Assembly (NCBI GenBank): GCA_001789805.1
Contig: MGAR01000027.1
Span: 1 to 42,353, forward strand
Reading direction: 5' to 3'
Source: Candidatus Roizmanbacteria bacterium RIFCSPLOWO2_01_FULL_41_22
GTDB taxonomy: Bacteria > Patescibacteriota > Microgenomatia > UBA1406 > GWC2-37-13
DNA length: 42,353 nucleotides
This document shows, piece by piece, positions 33,405-41,066 of the stretch; position 1 is the stretch's first letter; each line of letters starts with the position of its first letter. The notes under the pieces are model-generated. The model did not search any database, had not been told where the DNA came from, and saw only the letters and a list, made by a program, of their open reading frames with translations. The translations under genes were made by a program, and so were the position numbers.

Positions 33405-33920
33405 TTACCAACTTTTTGGTTTTGTGAATGTTAAATCTGTTAAAACGATCTCGACAATTCTGTCAAAGCGAAATTTACGGACTTCTTTTTTCAAATGGCA
33501 GTAACCTTGGCCGTATGGAGACCGCGTTTGGTAAGGGTCAACCAGTCTCTTAGTCAAGCCTGAGGTAGTAGAGTCGTAAGTCATTTCAATCGTCGTTCTT
33601 TCTTTGACGCCTTTGACCCAGATATCATGAATTTTTTCGTCATATTCAACTGCAGGATAATAATATTCATCATCATCTCCATAGCGATCACCATATAGAC
33701 TTTTCGCTTCTTCATAAATGTTAGTTCTGTATTCATGCTTTATTTTACGCAGACGGTGATTAGCATAATTTATTTGATGTAAATCCAGTTTGGCTTTAAT
33801 TTCTTCTATTAACTCGTTAATTACTTTTTCTGAATTTTTATTCCGATCGGCAGTATTATTAAAAACCTCTTTTAATGTTTTTAAAGATAAATATTGGTAC
33901 ATTTCTTTTGTCCAAAGCAT
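33405..33920 (-). CDS. WYL-domain-containing protein
   Basis: In this 171-residue protein the C-terminal half (about 105-165) fits a WYL-type ligand-sensing domain: ERTTIEMTYDS, then RLVDPYQTRSPYGQGYCHL, then VRKFRFDRIVEIVLTD. The N-terminal half is helical and charged, with an acidic DDDEYYYP loop. No helix-turn-helix is obvious. WYL proteins are often regulators that sense nucleotides, including in defence loci. It sits just outside the right island repeat. Confidence 0.65.
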   Translation of the reverse strand: MLWTKEMYQYLSLKTLKEVFNNTADRNKNSEKVINELIEEIKAKLDLHQINYANHRLRKIKHEYRTNIYEEAKSLYGDRYGDDDEYYYPAVEYDEKIHDIWVKGVKERTTIEMTYDSTTSGLTKRLVDPYQTRSPYGQGYCHLKKEVRKFRFDRIVEIVLTDLTFTKPKSW

Positions 33921-33994
33921 AAAGTTATTGATTAAATACTCTTCTCATTTTATTTCATAAGTGGCAAGAGCTTCTTTTAGCAAATTGTTTCTTG

Positions 33995-34065
33995 TTGCCC
34001 AGCAGGGATTCGAACCCCGATTAGATGGTTCAGAGCCATCTGGCCTACCGTTAGCCGACCGGGCA
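33995..34065 (-). tRNA. tRNA-Gln (anticodon CUG)
   Basis: The cloverleaf folds on the minus strand: acceptor TGCCCGG/CTGGGCA, D arm GGCT/GGCC, anticodon stem AGATGG/CCATCT with loop CTCTGAA (anticodon CUG), and T arm with loop TTCGAAT. The U1-A72 pair is typical of tRNA-Gln. The 3' CCA is not encoded. Confidence 0.9.
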
Positions 34066-34132
34066 TGATTAGTTATCAGTTAGTTGGTTACTTGGTTAAT
34101 TAGTTAGTCGCAAATTAGATGTCGCGACGTCT

Positions 34133-35338
34133 TTATTTTACCACACGCGCGTCTTGTTGAAGGAGGCCGAAGACAACCGGCAGAAGGAGCAGATTTTGCT
34201 GTAGGGTAAGCCAGTAATGGTCAAACAGGCCGGTAATGACCACTGCCAAGATAACCAACAGATGCTTTTTAATAAACTTTATACCCCATTTTTTCCAAGA
34301 AAGATAAATCAGATAACCCATTAACATCACTCCTCCCTCAACTAATAATAGCAGAAAAATATTATGCACCGGTTGCAGGAAGAAATACGGGTAGCGGCTG
34401 GGGAAGGAATTTTGGCCTAGTAGATAATTTCCCAAACCAACGCCAAATAGTGGGTGTTGCTGGAATATTACCAGAGCGTTTTTAGTCAAGGTAATTCTTT
34501 TTTCCAGGCTTAGTGGATCGCCCTTTGCCGTGAGAAAAATCAGCGCCAATGCTAAAAAAATAGCAAACCGCGACAAAATGCACAAAACACAACGCGACCC
34601 GTCTTTTTTATAAATATAATAGACTAGATTAAGAAGCAAGAAAACAATGATTGCGATTTTGGAAAAGGAAAAAAAAATTAGCAGTGCGCACGCTGTAAGC
34701 AAAGCTTTTTTAAGCCAATAATGACGGTTAAATTTAGAAAAATTAAGAACGAAAAAATACATTAAAAGATAAAAGCCGGCCTGCGAGTTGGGGTGAGAAA
34801 AAGTGCCATAGGGGCGAAGAATCTCCACCCCATTTAAAGAAGTCTTAGCAATATCCGGCGTGCCTAAAGTGAAGTATCGTTCGCCAAAAAAATAAAAGAT
34901 GCCCTGAAGTGAATGGCGGCCAATAAGTTGAGACATGGAGAGCGTGACCTCTCCTAATGCTCCGATTAACAAAGCCACGAGCAGTAATTTATAAGACAGT
35001 TTTTCTTTGCTAATCACCCAAAAAATTCCCACCGCTTCCAGTAATTTTACCGTTTTATACAAAGCAAGCGGTTTGGACAGGGAAAAGATGATGTTTACCA
35101 TTATCAAGCCCAAAAAGATCAAAAAATAGCGATTTTTCAGTAGTACAATTAGGGTCTTCCAATTAAAAATTAAGATCAGGAGTGCTAAAACATCAGTCAC
35201 ATACAATGTCAAAGCCAGATAGTCGATACGCACGCCCGAAAGGTAAGAAAAAGGGAGAAAAAAATGCTTGCCAAACTGAGTGGGCAGGAGCAGAATAAAA
35301 GACAAAATCAGCAGTCGGTTGAGGAAAATTTTATTCAT
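34133..35338 (-). CDS. O-antigen ligase / polymerase-like membrane protein
   Basis: The 401-residue protein has about eleven hydrophobic segments. The Wzy_C-type pattern is visible: a large periplasmic loop with LRPYGTFSHPNSQAGF (about 174-189), and the later loop with GVGLGNYL and PVHNIFLLLLVEGG (about 320-338), the conserved His-containing motif. Such proteins move or polymerise glycans outside the membrane; the glycan is unknown. TAGAAT lies 9 nt before the ATG on the minus strand. Confidence 0.78.
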   Translation of the reverse strand: MNKIFLNRLLILSFILLLPTQFGKHFFLPFSYLSGVRIDYLALTLYVTDVLALLILIFNWKTLIVLLKNRYFLIFLGLIMVNIIFSLSKPLALYKTVKLLEAVGIFWVISKEKLSYKLLLVALLIGALGEVTLSMSQLIGRHSLQGIFYFFGERYFTLGTPDIAKTSLNGVEILRPYGTFSHPNSQAGFYLLMYFFVLNFSKFNRHYWLKKALLTACALLIFFSFSKIAIIVFLLLNLVYYIYKKDGSRCVLCILSRFAIFLALALIFLTAKGDPLSLEKRITLTKNALVIFQQHPLFGVGLGNYLLGQNSFPSRYPYFFLQPVHNIFLLLLVEGGVMLMGYLIYLSWKKWGIKFIKKHLLVILAVVITGLFDHYWLTLQQNLLLLPVVFGLLQQDARVVK

Positions 35339-35370
35339 TTTTATCTTATTCTAGCGGAAAAATCCGTAAA

Positions 35371-35399
35371 TTTACATTCGCACCAGGACATGATATAAT
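35371..35399 (+). promoter_or_regulatory. promoter of the NfeD-stomatin pair
   Basis: TTTACA (35371-35376), 17 nt and TATAAT (35394-35399) stand 14 nt before the ATG at 35414. Confidence 0.7.
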
Positions 35400-35413
35400 C
35401 GACTTAACACAAT

Positions 35414-35845
35414 ATGGATCTTTCTGACAGGAATATTTTACTTATCATCATTGGAATAGTTTTTATCACCGCCGAGATTATAATTGGAGCAGCGACCGGT
35501 TTTGATCTGCTCTTAACCGGTGTTATTTTAATTATATCGGCAATTATTGGCATGATTTTGGGCTCATTTACTATTAGTCTGGTTTTAATTACGATTTTAG
35601 CATTGCTTTATATTTTTATTGGCCGGAAATTTATCAAATCCAAGCTCACCATTGCCACTAAATCTACCAACGTTGACAGTCTGATTGGAAAAAAAGGAAT
35701 GGTTGTTAAAGGAATTCAGCCTCATCATCCCGGCCAGGTGAAGGTGGAAGGGGAGCTTTGGAGAGCCGAAAGTGAAAAAAATATTATTGAGGGCAGTGAA
35801 GTGAAGATCGAGTCGGTGAGCGGAGTGACATTAAAAGTTTATTAA
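35414..35845 (+). CDS. NfeD-like membrane protein
   Basis: The 143-residue protein has three hydrophobic helices (about 8-75) and a C-terminal OB-fold domain (about 85-143; SLIGKKGMVVKGIQP and EGSEVKIESVSGVTLKV). NfeD proteins pair with stomatin/SPFH proteins and influence membrane microdomains or their proteolysis. It ends 6 nt before the stomatin gene, confirming the usual pairing. The protease domain of long NfeD proteins is absent. Confidence 0.88.
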   Translation: MDLSDRNILLIIIGIVFITAEIIIGAATGFDLLLTGVILIISAIIGMILGSFTISLVLITILALLYIFIGRKFIKSKLTIATKSTNVDSLIGKKGMVVKGIQPHHPGQVKVEGELWRAESEKNIIEGSEVKIESVSGVTLKVY

Positions 35846-35851
35846 TATTTT

Positions 35852-36715
35852 ATGAGCATTTTTATGCTTATTCTGGCAATCTTTGCCTTAATTACCCTGT
35901 TTGCTTCAGTCAAAATCGTTGAGCAGTATGAAAAGGGGATCGTATTGAGGCTGGGGAAGTTTAAGGCGGTAGTTGAGCCGGGACTTAATCTGGTGATTCC
36001 TTATCTGGAGACAATCATGAAGACTGACATGCGGGAAAAGGTGATCAATGTCGAGCCACAAAAAGTCATTACCAAAGACAACGTGACCGTGACGGTGGAT
36101 GCGGTGATTTATTACAAAGTAGTGGATCCGGTCAAAGCCGAGTTTGAGGTGGAAGATTTTGATACCGCCGCCACTACTTTAGCACAGACTAATCTGCGAA
36201 ACGTGGTTGGCGATAAAACATTAGACGAGACTTTAACTGCCCGCGATATTATCAACTCCAGTCTGCGAAATGTACTTGATGAGGCCACCAACGGCTGGGG
36301 CGTGAAGGTAACGAGGGTGGAGGTGCAAAAAATCGACCCGCCGCCGGAGATTACTCAGTCAATGAGTCTGCAGATGCGGGCCGAGCGGGAAAAGCGAGCA
36401 GCGATTCTCCAGTCGGAAGGTGTAAAACAGAGTCAGGTGCTTGAGGCTGACGGCAAGAAAAGCGCCGAGATTCTCAAAGCCGAGGGAGACGCTCAGGCGA
36501 AGATTCTTCGCGCTCAAGCCGACGCGGCAGCAATAAAATTAGTGGCCGAGGCGGCGAGTAAGCATTTTGACGAACGGGCGCAGATCTGGAGAAGACTGGA
36601 AGTGTCCAATAATGTCCTGGAAAAAGGCACCAAGTATGTGATTCCCACTTCAAGCGACATCGTCAATGTGTTAAATCTGGAAGGCGAGGGGAAAATTACA
36701 CCGATAAAAAAGTAA
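35852..36715 (+). CDS. SPFH/stomatin-family protein (slipin type)
   Basis: The 287-residue protein has an N-terminal membrane anchor (about 2-20). The SPFH domain follows (VEQYEKGIVLRLGKFK, then PGLNLVIPYLE, then VTVTVDAVIYYKVVDP), then a long coiled-coil region rich in Ala/Glu (about 175-240), with GWGVKVTRVEVQKIDPP before it. Stomatins assemble into rings in membrane domains. It is an operon partner of the NfeD gene. Confidence 0.93.
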   Translation: MSIFMLILAIFALITLFASVKIVEQYEKGIVLRLGKFKAVVEPGLNLVIPYLETIMKTDMREKVINVEPQKVITKDNVTVTVDAVIYYKVVDPVKAEFEVEDFDTAATTLAQTNLRNVVGDKTLDETLTARDIINSSLRNVLDEATNGWGVKVTRVEVQKIDPPPEITQSMSLQMRAEREKRAAILQSEGVKQSQVLEADGKKSAEILKAEGDAQAKILRAQADAAAIKLVAEAASKHFDERAQIWRRLEVSNNVLEKGTKYVIPTSSDIVNVLNLEGEGKITPIKK

Positions 36716-36798
36716 TCACCTGAAGACGCCCCCAGTGTAAAAAAATCGAGCTTCAATCTGAATAACTTACCCCCTCTTTCTGGTAAAATGCTTTCTAT

Positions 36799-37248
36799 AT
36801 GAAAGTAGTTAATCGGGAGTTTCACCGCAACTATCAGACCCTTGAGGAGTATGAGGCAGGCATTGCTCTTTCTGGGGGTGAGGTCAAATCAGTCAAAGCC
36901 GGGCATATCCGTCTGGAGGAGGCGTTTGTACGTTTAATGGACAACGAAGCTTATCTGGTTAACGCCGAGATCCCAATCTACATATTTGCCAGGCCCACCG
37001 GCTATGATCCGCGTCAGCGGCGAAAGCTCCTTTTGCACAAAGACGAGCTTTTGCGGCTGCAAACCAAGCTCAAATCCGCCTCCGGCTTGACGATAGCGCC
37101 TTATTCCTGCTATAATAAGGGCCGTTATATTAAGCTCAAGATTGCCTTGGTTAAAGGTCGACGCGATCTGGAAAAGAGGAAACTGGAGAAGGGAAGAGAT
37201 ATTGAAAGGGAAGGGAAAAGAGAAATGAAAGAGTATATGAAAGTATAG
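36799..37248 (+). CDS. smpB: SsrA-binding protein
   Basis: SmpB delivers tmRNA to stalled ribosomes. The 149-residue protein has NREFHRNYQTLEEYEAGI at the start, GGEVKSVKAG, and the conserved RRKLLLHKDEL stretch. A basic C-terminal tail (about 115-149) is disordered until it enters the mRNA channel. Its RNA partner ssrA follows 134 nt downstream, an unusually direct linkage. TAAAAT (36784-36789) lies 9 nt before the ATG. Confidence 0.95.
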   Translation: MKVVNREFHRNYQTLEEYEAGIALSGGEVKSVKAGHIRLEEAFVRLMDNEAYLVNAEIPIYIFARPTGYDPRQRRKLLLHKDELLRLQTKLKSASGLTIAPYSCYNKGRYIKLKIALVKGRRDLEKRKLEKGRDIEREGKREMKEYMKV

Positions 37249-37263
37249 TTTGAAAAGTAGTTT

Positions 37264-37337
37264 GTCCACCTTAACTTTCTTCGAGACTTAACTCAACGTT
37301 ATTCACTCGACGTCTCGAAGGGCGTTGGTCGGTGGAC
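37264..37337 (+). other. nested stem-loop in the smpB-ssrA spacer (first)
   Basis: An outer stem GTCCACC (37264-37270) pairs with GGTGGAC (37331-37337). An inner stem CTTCGAGAC (37279-37287) pairs with GTCTCGAAG (37312-37320). The two-level pairing over 74 nt is too good for chance and suggests a structured RNA leader. Confidence 0.7.
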
Positions 37338-37340
37338 GCA

Positions 37341-37379
37341 AGAAACAGTAATCTCGAAAACGTTCGAGAAACTGTTTCT
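37341..37379 (+). other. nested stem-loop immediately before tmRNA (second)
   Basis: AGAAACAGT (37341-37349) pairs with ACTGTTTCT (37371-37379), and TCTCGAA (37352-37358) pairs with TTCGAGA (37363-37369) around an AACG loop. The hairpin ends 3 nt before the mature tmRNA 5' end and could set its processing. Confidence 0.75.
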
Positions 37380-37382
37380 AGC

Positions 37383-37794
37383 GGGGATGAAAGGCCTCGA
37401 CGTTTAGTTGTACTTTTACAAATGGCTAGGGCGGACTTATCCGATAAATAGGAAAAAACTTAACTGTCAAAACTGAATTTTCAGAAACAATGACAGACCT
37501 GAGAGATTTTGTAGCTTCTAGAGTCTATGCTCAACCAGCATATCTCCAGTTAGCTGCCTAAACTTTCAGGCTCCTCTTCTACGGTTTCCTTTAGTTCAAC
37601 TGTAGTTGAGAAAACCAACTGAAGTGAGGCTGGTAAACGTTCCCGATCGTTTACTGGTCAAACAACCCAAAATCGGCTTCTTGAATCAGGTTTGTTTATT
37701 CACCTATTCAGGAAAGAGTAAAAAATAGATTATCTCTAGCTAAACATTTATAAGGGTACCTTTACGGACCCGGGTTCAAATCCCGGCATCTCCA
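37383..37794 (+). ncRNA. ssrA: transfer-messenger RNA (tmRNA)
   Basis: The acceptor stem pairs GGGGATG (37383-37389) with CATCTCC (37787-37793). The T arm is CCGGG-TTCAAAT-CCCGG. The discriminator is A, and CCA is not fully encoded (ACCG follows). An internal frame ends with CAG TTA GCT GCC TAA (stop at 37559-37561), giving a tag that ends in LQLAA. The resume codon is less clear: GCT at 37514 gives ASRVYAQPAYLQLAA, while AGTC just before TAT at 37526 matches the E. coli context and would give YAQPAYLQLAA. It acts with SmpB to rescue stalled ribosomes. About 412 nt is a normal length. Confidence 0.9.
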
Positions 37795-37795
37795 C

Positions 37796-37930
37796 CGAGT
37801 CAAACTCGGCTGCGCCAAGCTAAATTGGCAAAGTCGAGTTTGCGAAGGTAGCCGAGTTAGACTCGGCACCATAATTATATTTTTTCTTCATTGTTGCGTC
37901 TGACGCAACCGGTCAAGTTAAACTTGACCG
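37796..37930. repeat. series of perfect short inverted repeats after ssrA
   Basis: Hairpins follow one another: CCGAGT-CAA-ACTCGG (about 37795-37809), GCCAA-GCTAAA-TTGGC, GCCGAGT-TAG-ACTCGGC (37851-37867), TTGCGTC-T-GACGCAA (37894-37908), and CGGTCAAGTT-A-AACTTGACCG (37910-37930). The ACTCGGC/GCCGAGT ends also pair at long range. The series stops 6 nt before a GIY-YIG gene. Confidence 0.75.
37851..37885 (+). terminator. likely ssrA terminator
   Basis: The 7-bp stem GCCGAGT/ACTCGGC (37851-37867) is followed by an AT-rich stretch and a T-run (to about 37885). The T-run is 12 nt from the stem, so termination may be weaker than usual. Confidence 0.55.
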
Positions 37931-37936
37931 ATACTT

Positions 37937-38221
37937 ATGAAAAGTTCTTCATTATTAAAAGATAAGTATTACGTCTATGTTCTTTTTAGTCTAAAAGATA
38001 ATAAATTTTATGTGGGTTATATTACTGACCTGAAAAAACGATTAGCTGAGCATTTTGCAAGTAAGGTTACTGCTACCAAGCATCGTCTTCCCCTTAAACT
38101 TCTTCATTATGAATTTTTTATCAATAAAGGAGACGCAGAGGCAAGAGAAAGATTTTATAAAAGTGGTTTTGGAAGAGAGCAGTTAAGGAAAGCATTAAAA
38201 AGGACTTTGAAAAATATCTAA
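37937..38221 (+). CDS. GIY-YIG nuclease-like protein (UPF0213 type)
   Basis: The 94-residue single domain has YYVYVLFSLKDNKFYVGYI (the GIY...YIG strands; here YVY and YVG), then the helix DLKKRLAEH, and ending REQLRKALKRTL. The usual catalytic Arg (in KKRL) and Glu (in HYEFF or AEARERF) are present. The cellular role of these small proteins is unknown; many are common in CPR genomes. It stands directly after the ssrA hairpin series. Confidence 0.88.
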   Translation: MKSSSLLKDKYYVYVLFSLKDNKFYVGYITDLKKRLAEHFASKVTATKHRLPLKLLHYEFFINKGDAEARERFYKSGFGREQLRKALKRTLKNI

Positions 38222-38287
38222 AATCCTCATCCTGTTTCGCTTTTAGTAATAAAAGGTTGGTATAAGAAGGCGCCCTATAATAGCATC

Positions 38288-38316
38288 TTGTTTAGTTAGT
38301 CGCAATAAGCTATAAT
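38288..38316 (+). promoter_or_regulatory. promoter of the 246-residue hypothetical gene, leaderless
   Basis: TTGTTT (38288-38293), 17 nt and TATAAT (38311-38316) are followed by 7 nt and ATG at 38324. Confidence 0.75.
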
Positions 38317-38323
38317 AGCTTTT

Positions 38324-39064
38324 ATGAGTCTACCACCCCTTACTAAACCCAGTGTTATATCAGTTACTCGAGGAGAAAGAGTTGGTGGTTTAACCAGTCA
38401 TGAAAATTCTTCATTACCAACAATCGAGCAGGCAGAAAGGACACTGCTTAATCTTTTTGGTGATCCACAAGTAAATGAACTGGTCCCACCAATAACAACA
38501 AGCTTGTTAAGTGAAAATGTCGTTTATTCTCAAGCTGGAGGTAACGAATTATTGGCCAATTTAAATAGTAAACGCACTCTTGCCCACTGGCAGATCGTAA
38601 ATAATGGCGGGTGGCAGCAAATTACCAAAACTAACAAAGAAAGTCCAGATTCTCCAATTATTCCTGTTTCGGATATTAGTGGTGCTCAAATAGTCTATAC
38701 CGCTACTATTGAACACTTCTGGCTAGGATTCGGTCCACAACTCAATTTAGTATTTGCTCGGGAAGGAGCTATAAGTCAACCAACCTTTAGAGTGTATCGT
38801 TGCCCGAAAGGCCATGGTGTTGTTGGCAAAACCGACCCAGCAAAACGATTTGTCGAAATTGTCTCTTTTGCTGATCCCGAAGTAGCGCAATTAGTTACTC
38901 ATAGTCCTTCCGAGGGTGGAAAACCGCTGATCGCCTTATGGAAACAGGCACCAAATGCAGATTATTATCTTGCAAAAGCAGCATTTGTTTCAACGGTTAG
39001 CTTAGCCAATTTAATACAGATTTATCAGGAAGTGTTGACACCGTCTGGTACAGGGCGACGTTAG
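38324..39064 (+). CDS. hypothetical protein, 246 aa
   Basis: No family is recognised. The protein is soluble, without signal peptide or membrane segment. The middle part (about 90-170) is beta-rich, with aromatic residues (AHWQIVNNGGWQQITK, IEHFWLGFGPQLNL) and one CPKGHG motif; a single such Cys is not a zinc site. The promoter next to the start and codon use like its neighbours support a real gene. An inverted repeat TTAGGTA/TACCTAA (39061-39083) overlaps its stop. Confidence 0.6.
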   Translation: MSLPPLTKPSVISVTRGERVGGLTSHENSSLPTIEQAERTLLNLFGDPQVNELVPPITTSLLSENVVYSQAGGNELLANLNSKRTLAHWQIVNNGGWQQITKTNKESPDSPIIPVSDISGAQIVYTATIEHFWLGFGPQLNLVFAREGAISQPTFRVYRCPKGHGVVGKTDPAKRFVEIVSFADPEVAQLVTHSPSEGGKPLIALWKQAPNADYYLAKAAFVSTVSLANLIQIYQEVLTPSGTGRR

Positions 39065-39129
39065 GTAGAAGCAGTGTACCTAACGAAGCCCGAAGGGGGA
39101 GGTTTTGTATTCAGGAATAAAAAATTTAT

Positions 39130-40248
39130 TTAGTTTTTCAGATTTTTTTCGATTTCGTTGATCAGCTTGTTGATTCCGTAATCCGTCGTTACTGATATAA
39201 ATTGCGGCGAGAAATGGGAATATTTATTATTTATTTCCTTTAATATCTTCTTACCGTCTCCCTCATAAGCGTCTATCTTATTGAAAACATAGATGATTTT
39301 TTTGCTCTGCGCCCGAATTTCATAAAGAATTTGTTCCACGATTTCGATTTTTTCGTTCATCTTGGGGTCGCTGATATCGATGACATGAAGGAGGATGTCG
39401 GCATGGATGGATTCCATCAGTGTTGACTTGAAGGAATTTATAAGCGAAGACGGCAGATTTCTGATGAAGCCGATCGTATCGGAAACGGTAACTTCTTTTT
39501 TTAAAGCCGGCAGATAGAGCCTCCCAGAGACGCTATCCAAGGTGATAAACAGGGCGTTCTCGACGATTTTCTTTTTTTTGGTCAAAAGGTTAAAAAGAGA
39601 CGTCTTGCCCACATTGGTATAACCGACGATCGAAATTAAGGCAACATTGTTATTTTTTCTTCGCTCAAGCTGGGTTAGATGCTGGCGGGAAATTTTTTCC
39701 AGTTCGTCCCTTTTCTTTTTGATCTGGTCGCGCCAGTGGCGTTTCATCAGTTCAATATTGGTTTCACCGATTCCTTTTGTACCGATACCGCCGCCCTGGC
39801 GGGAGAAATATGTTCCTCCGAGGCCATATATCCTCGGACCCATATGCTGCATCCTGGCAATTTCTATCTGTAGTTTGGCCTCGGTCGTATGGGCGTGTAG
39901 ATCAAAGATGTTTAATATCAAATCGATTCTGTCCCAGACCTGGATATTTGGGTTTTTAGTCCAAAGGATCAGGGTCAAGTTAAAGAGCACGCTCGGGTTG
40001 ACGATGGCGTTGACAACAACGATATTAATTTTTTTATTGGCAACGATGTCTGCCAATTCCGTCGTTTTCCCCGATCCGATAAAAGTGGTTTTGTCCGGAC
40101 GGGTCCGGTGCTGGATTATATCAATAACGTCGATGCCTTTATAGGTTGCCACCAATGATTTCAGCTCCTCTAGGTTTTTTATGGCTTCTTCTTTGTGCTG
40201 GTAAGGGTCAGCGACATCAACAAGGACGATACGATGGACTTTTTGCAT
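39130..40248 (-). CDS. hflX: ribosome-splitting GTPase HflX
   Basis: HflX splits stalled ribosomes under stress. The 372-residue protein has the N-terminal nucleotide-binding-like domain with PDKTTFIGSGK and the Gly-rich linker QGGGIGTKGIGET. The G domain has G1 GYTNVGKTS, G2 region FITLDSVSG, G3 DTIGF, and G4 NKID. The G2 segment differs from the usual FATLDPTTR, with Ser replacing the expected Thr region. TATAAT lies 10 nt before the ATG. With ssrA-smpB nearby, the area is rich in ribosome rescue genes. Confidence 0.92.
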   Translation of the reverse strand: MQKVHRIVLVDVADPYQHKEEAIKNLEELKSLVATYKGIDVIDIIQHRTRPDKTTFIGSGKTTELADIVANKKINIVVVNAIVNPSVLFNLTLILWTKNPNIQVWDRIDLILNIFDLHAHTTEAKLQIEIARMQHMGPRIYGLGGTYFSRQGGGIGTKGIGETNIELMKRHWRDQIKKKRDELEKISRQHLTQLERRKNNNVALISIVGYTNVGKTSLFNLLTKKKKIVENALFITLDSVSGRLYLPALKKEVTVSDTIGFIRNLPSSLINSFKSTLMESIHADILLHVIDISDPKMNEKIEIVEQILYEIRAQSKKIIYVFNKIDAYEGDGKKILKEINNKYSHFSPQFISVTTDYGINKLINEIEKNLKN

Positions 40249-40367
40249 AAGCTATTTGATTATACCGGAAAATCCTTTCAAAGCAGGATTTGTTCGTACA
40301 GATGATCGATGAGCTATCCCCCAATCCAAGAACCACTTAACAAATACACTGATATAATAAGTTCAAA

Positions 40368-40730
40368 ATTAAAGATTCAGCCTCTTTCCGTTTTTCTGCC
40401 GATAGACAAAAATTTTACGTCTATACTCTGTTGTCTTTGAAAGACCTGCATCTGTATACCGGATTTACCACTGATCTTTACCGCCGGCTGCAGGAACATG
40501 TGCGCGGCTTGGTGGCGGCAACTGAGCTGAGGATACCATTTAAGCTCGTTCATTATGAGTATTTTGTTAACGAGACCGATGCTAGAGCCAGAGAGATGTA
40601 TCTGAAAAGCGCGGCCGGCCGTAAGGAGCTTCAGGAGAAGCTGAATAAGACTTTAAGGAGTTATCATAACCTGCCCTACAACCTCCAGTTTTCCTCTCAT
40701 CTGAGCCGGAAATCGACGAGAGGGTTGTAA
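40368..40730 (+). pseudogene. second GIY-YIG domain gene lacking an ATG start
   Basis: The frame is open from 40353 to 40730 and encodes a GIY-YIG domain: FYVYTLLSLKDLHLYTGF, then DLYRRLQEHVRG, then HYEYFVNETDARAREMYLKS. The only in-frame start codons are TTG and CTG inside the domain. Those, such as the TTG at 40431, would remove the first strand. A perfect TATAAT at 40353-40358 is followed 9 nt later by ATT (40368), exactly where a leaderless ATG would be expected. So either ATT is used as start or an ATG was lost. The domain itself looks intact. It resembles the gene at 37937 but is not a recent copy. Confidence 0.65.
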
Positions 40731-40734
40731 TTAT

Positions 40735-40762
40735 TTGACAACTAATAAATAAGTAATATAAT
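40735..40762 (+). promoter_or_regulatory. promoter of the 86-residue gene, leaderless
   Basis: TTGACA (40735-40740), 16 nt and TATAAT (40757-40762) are followed by 8 nt and the ATG at 40771. Confidence 0.75.
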
Positions 40763-40770
40763 TATAGGAT

Positions 40771-41031
40771 ATGGAGAAACTAAAATATCACACAGCATCT
40801 CTTCAAAAACAATGGCAACAATTAATGACAGTTAGAAATAAACATCTAGTTATTGCAGTTTTAGCTTTAATGCCTGTAATATCTCCTATAGGGAGTACTC
40901 TTTTGATTAATCCTATAAGAAGGGTTTTTGGTCAAGACGTGGTACATGATATGTGTGGGGATTTAGGTACGGGGCTGTTGGGAAATAGTAAGTATTATCT
41001 TGATAATCGAACTCAACCAATCAGCCCATGA
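40771..41031 (+). CDS. hypothetical small membrane protein, 86 aa
   Basis: One hydrophobic segment (about 26-46, LVIAVLALMPVISPIGSTLL) follows a basic N-terminal part. The C-terminal part has GDLGTGLLGNSKYYLDN. No family is recognised. A consensus promoter directly before the ATG is the best support for it being real. Confidence 0.5.
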   Translation: MEKLKYHTASLQKQWQQLMTVRNKHLVIAVLALMPVISPIGSTLLINPIRRVFGQDVVHDMCGDLGTGLLGNSKYYLDNRTQPISP

Positions 41032-41066
41032 AGGCTCAACGCTCATCTTCGTAGTAAAATATAGCT

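Noticed and set aside
33172-33411. Minus-strand frame of 79 codons over the GC-rich repeat
   Set aside because: It runs through the palindromic repeat and the end of the plus-strand gene at 32903, and has no family-like content.
34101-34113. 13-bp identity TAGTTAGTCGCAA with 38293-38305
   Set aside because: It is short, AT-rich and not tied to equal neighbours; it may be chance, and in the second place it is part of a promoter spacer.
39061-39083. Inverted repeat TTAGGTA/TACCTAA at the end of the 246-aa gene as a terminator
   Set aside because: There are only 7 AT-rich base pairs and no adjacent T-run; it is noted with the gene instead.
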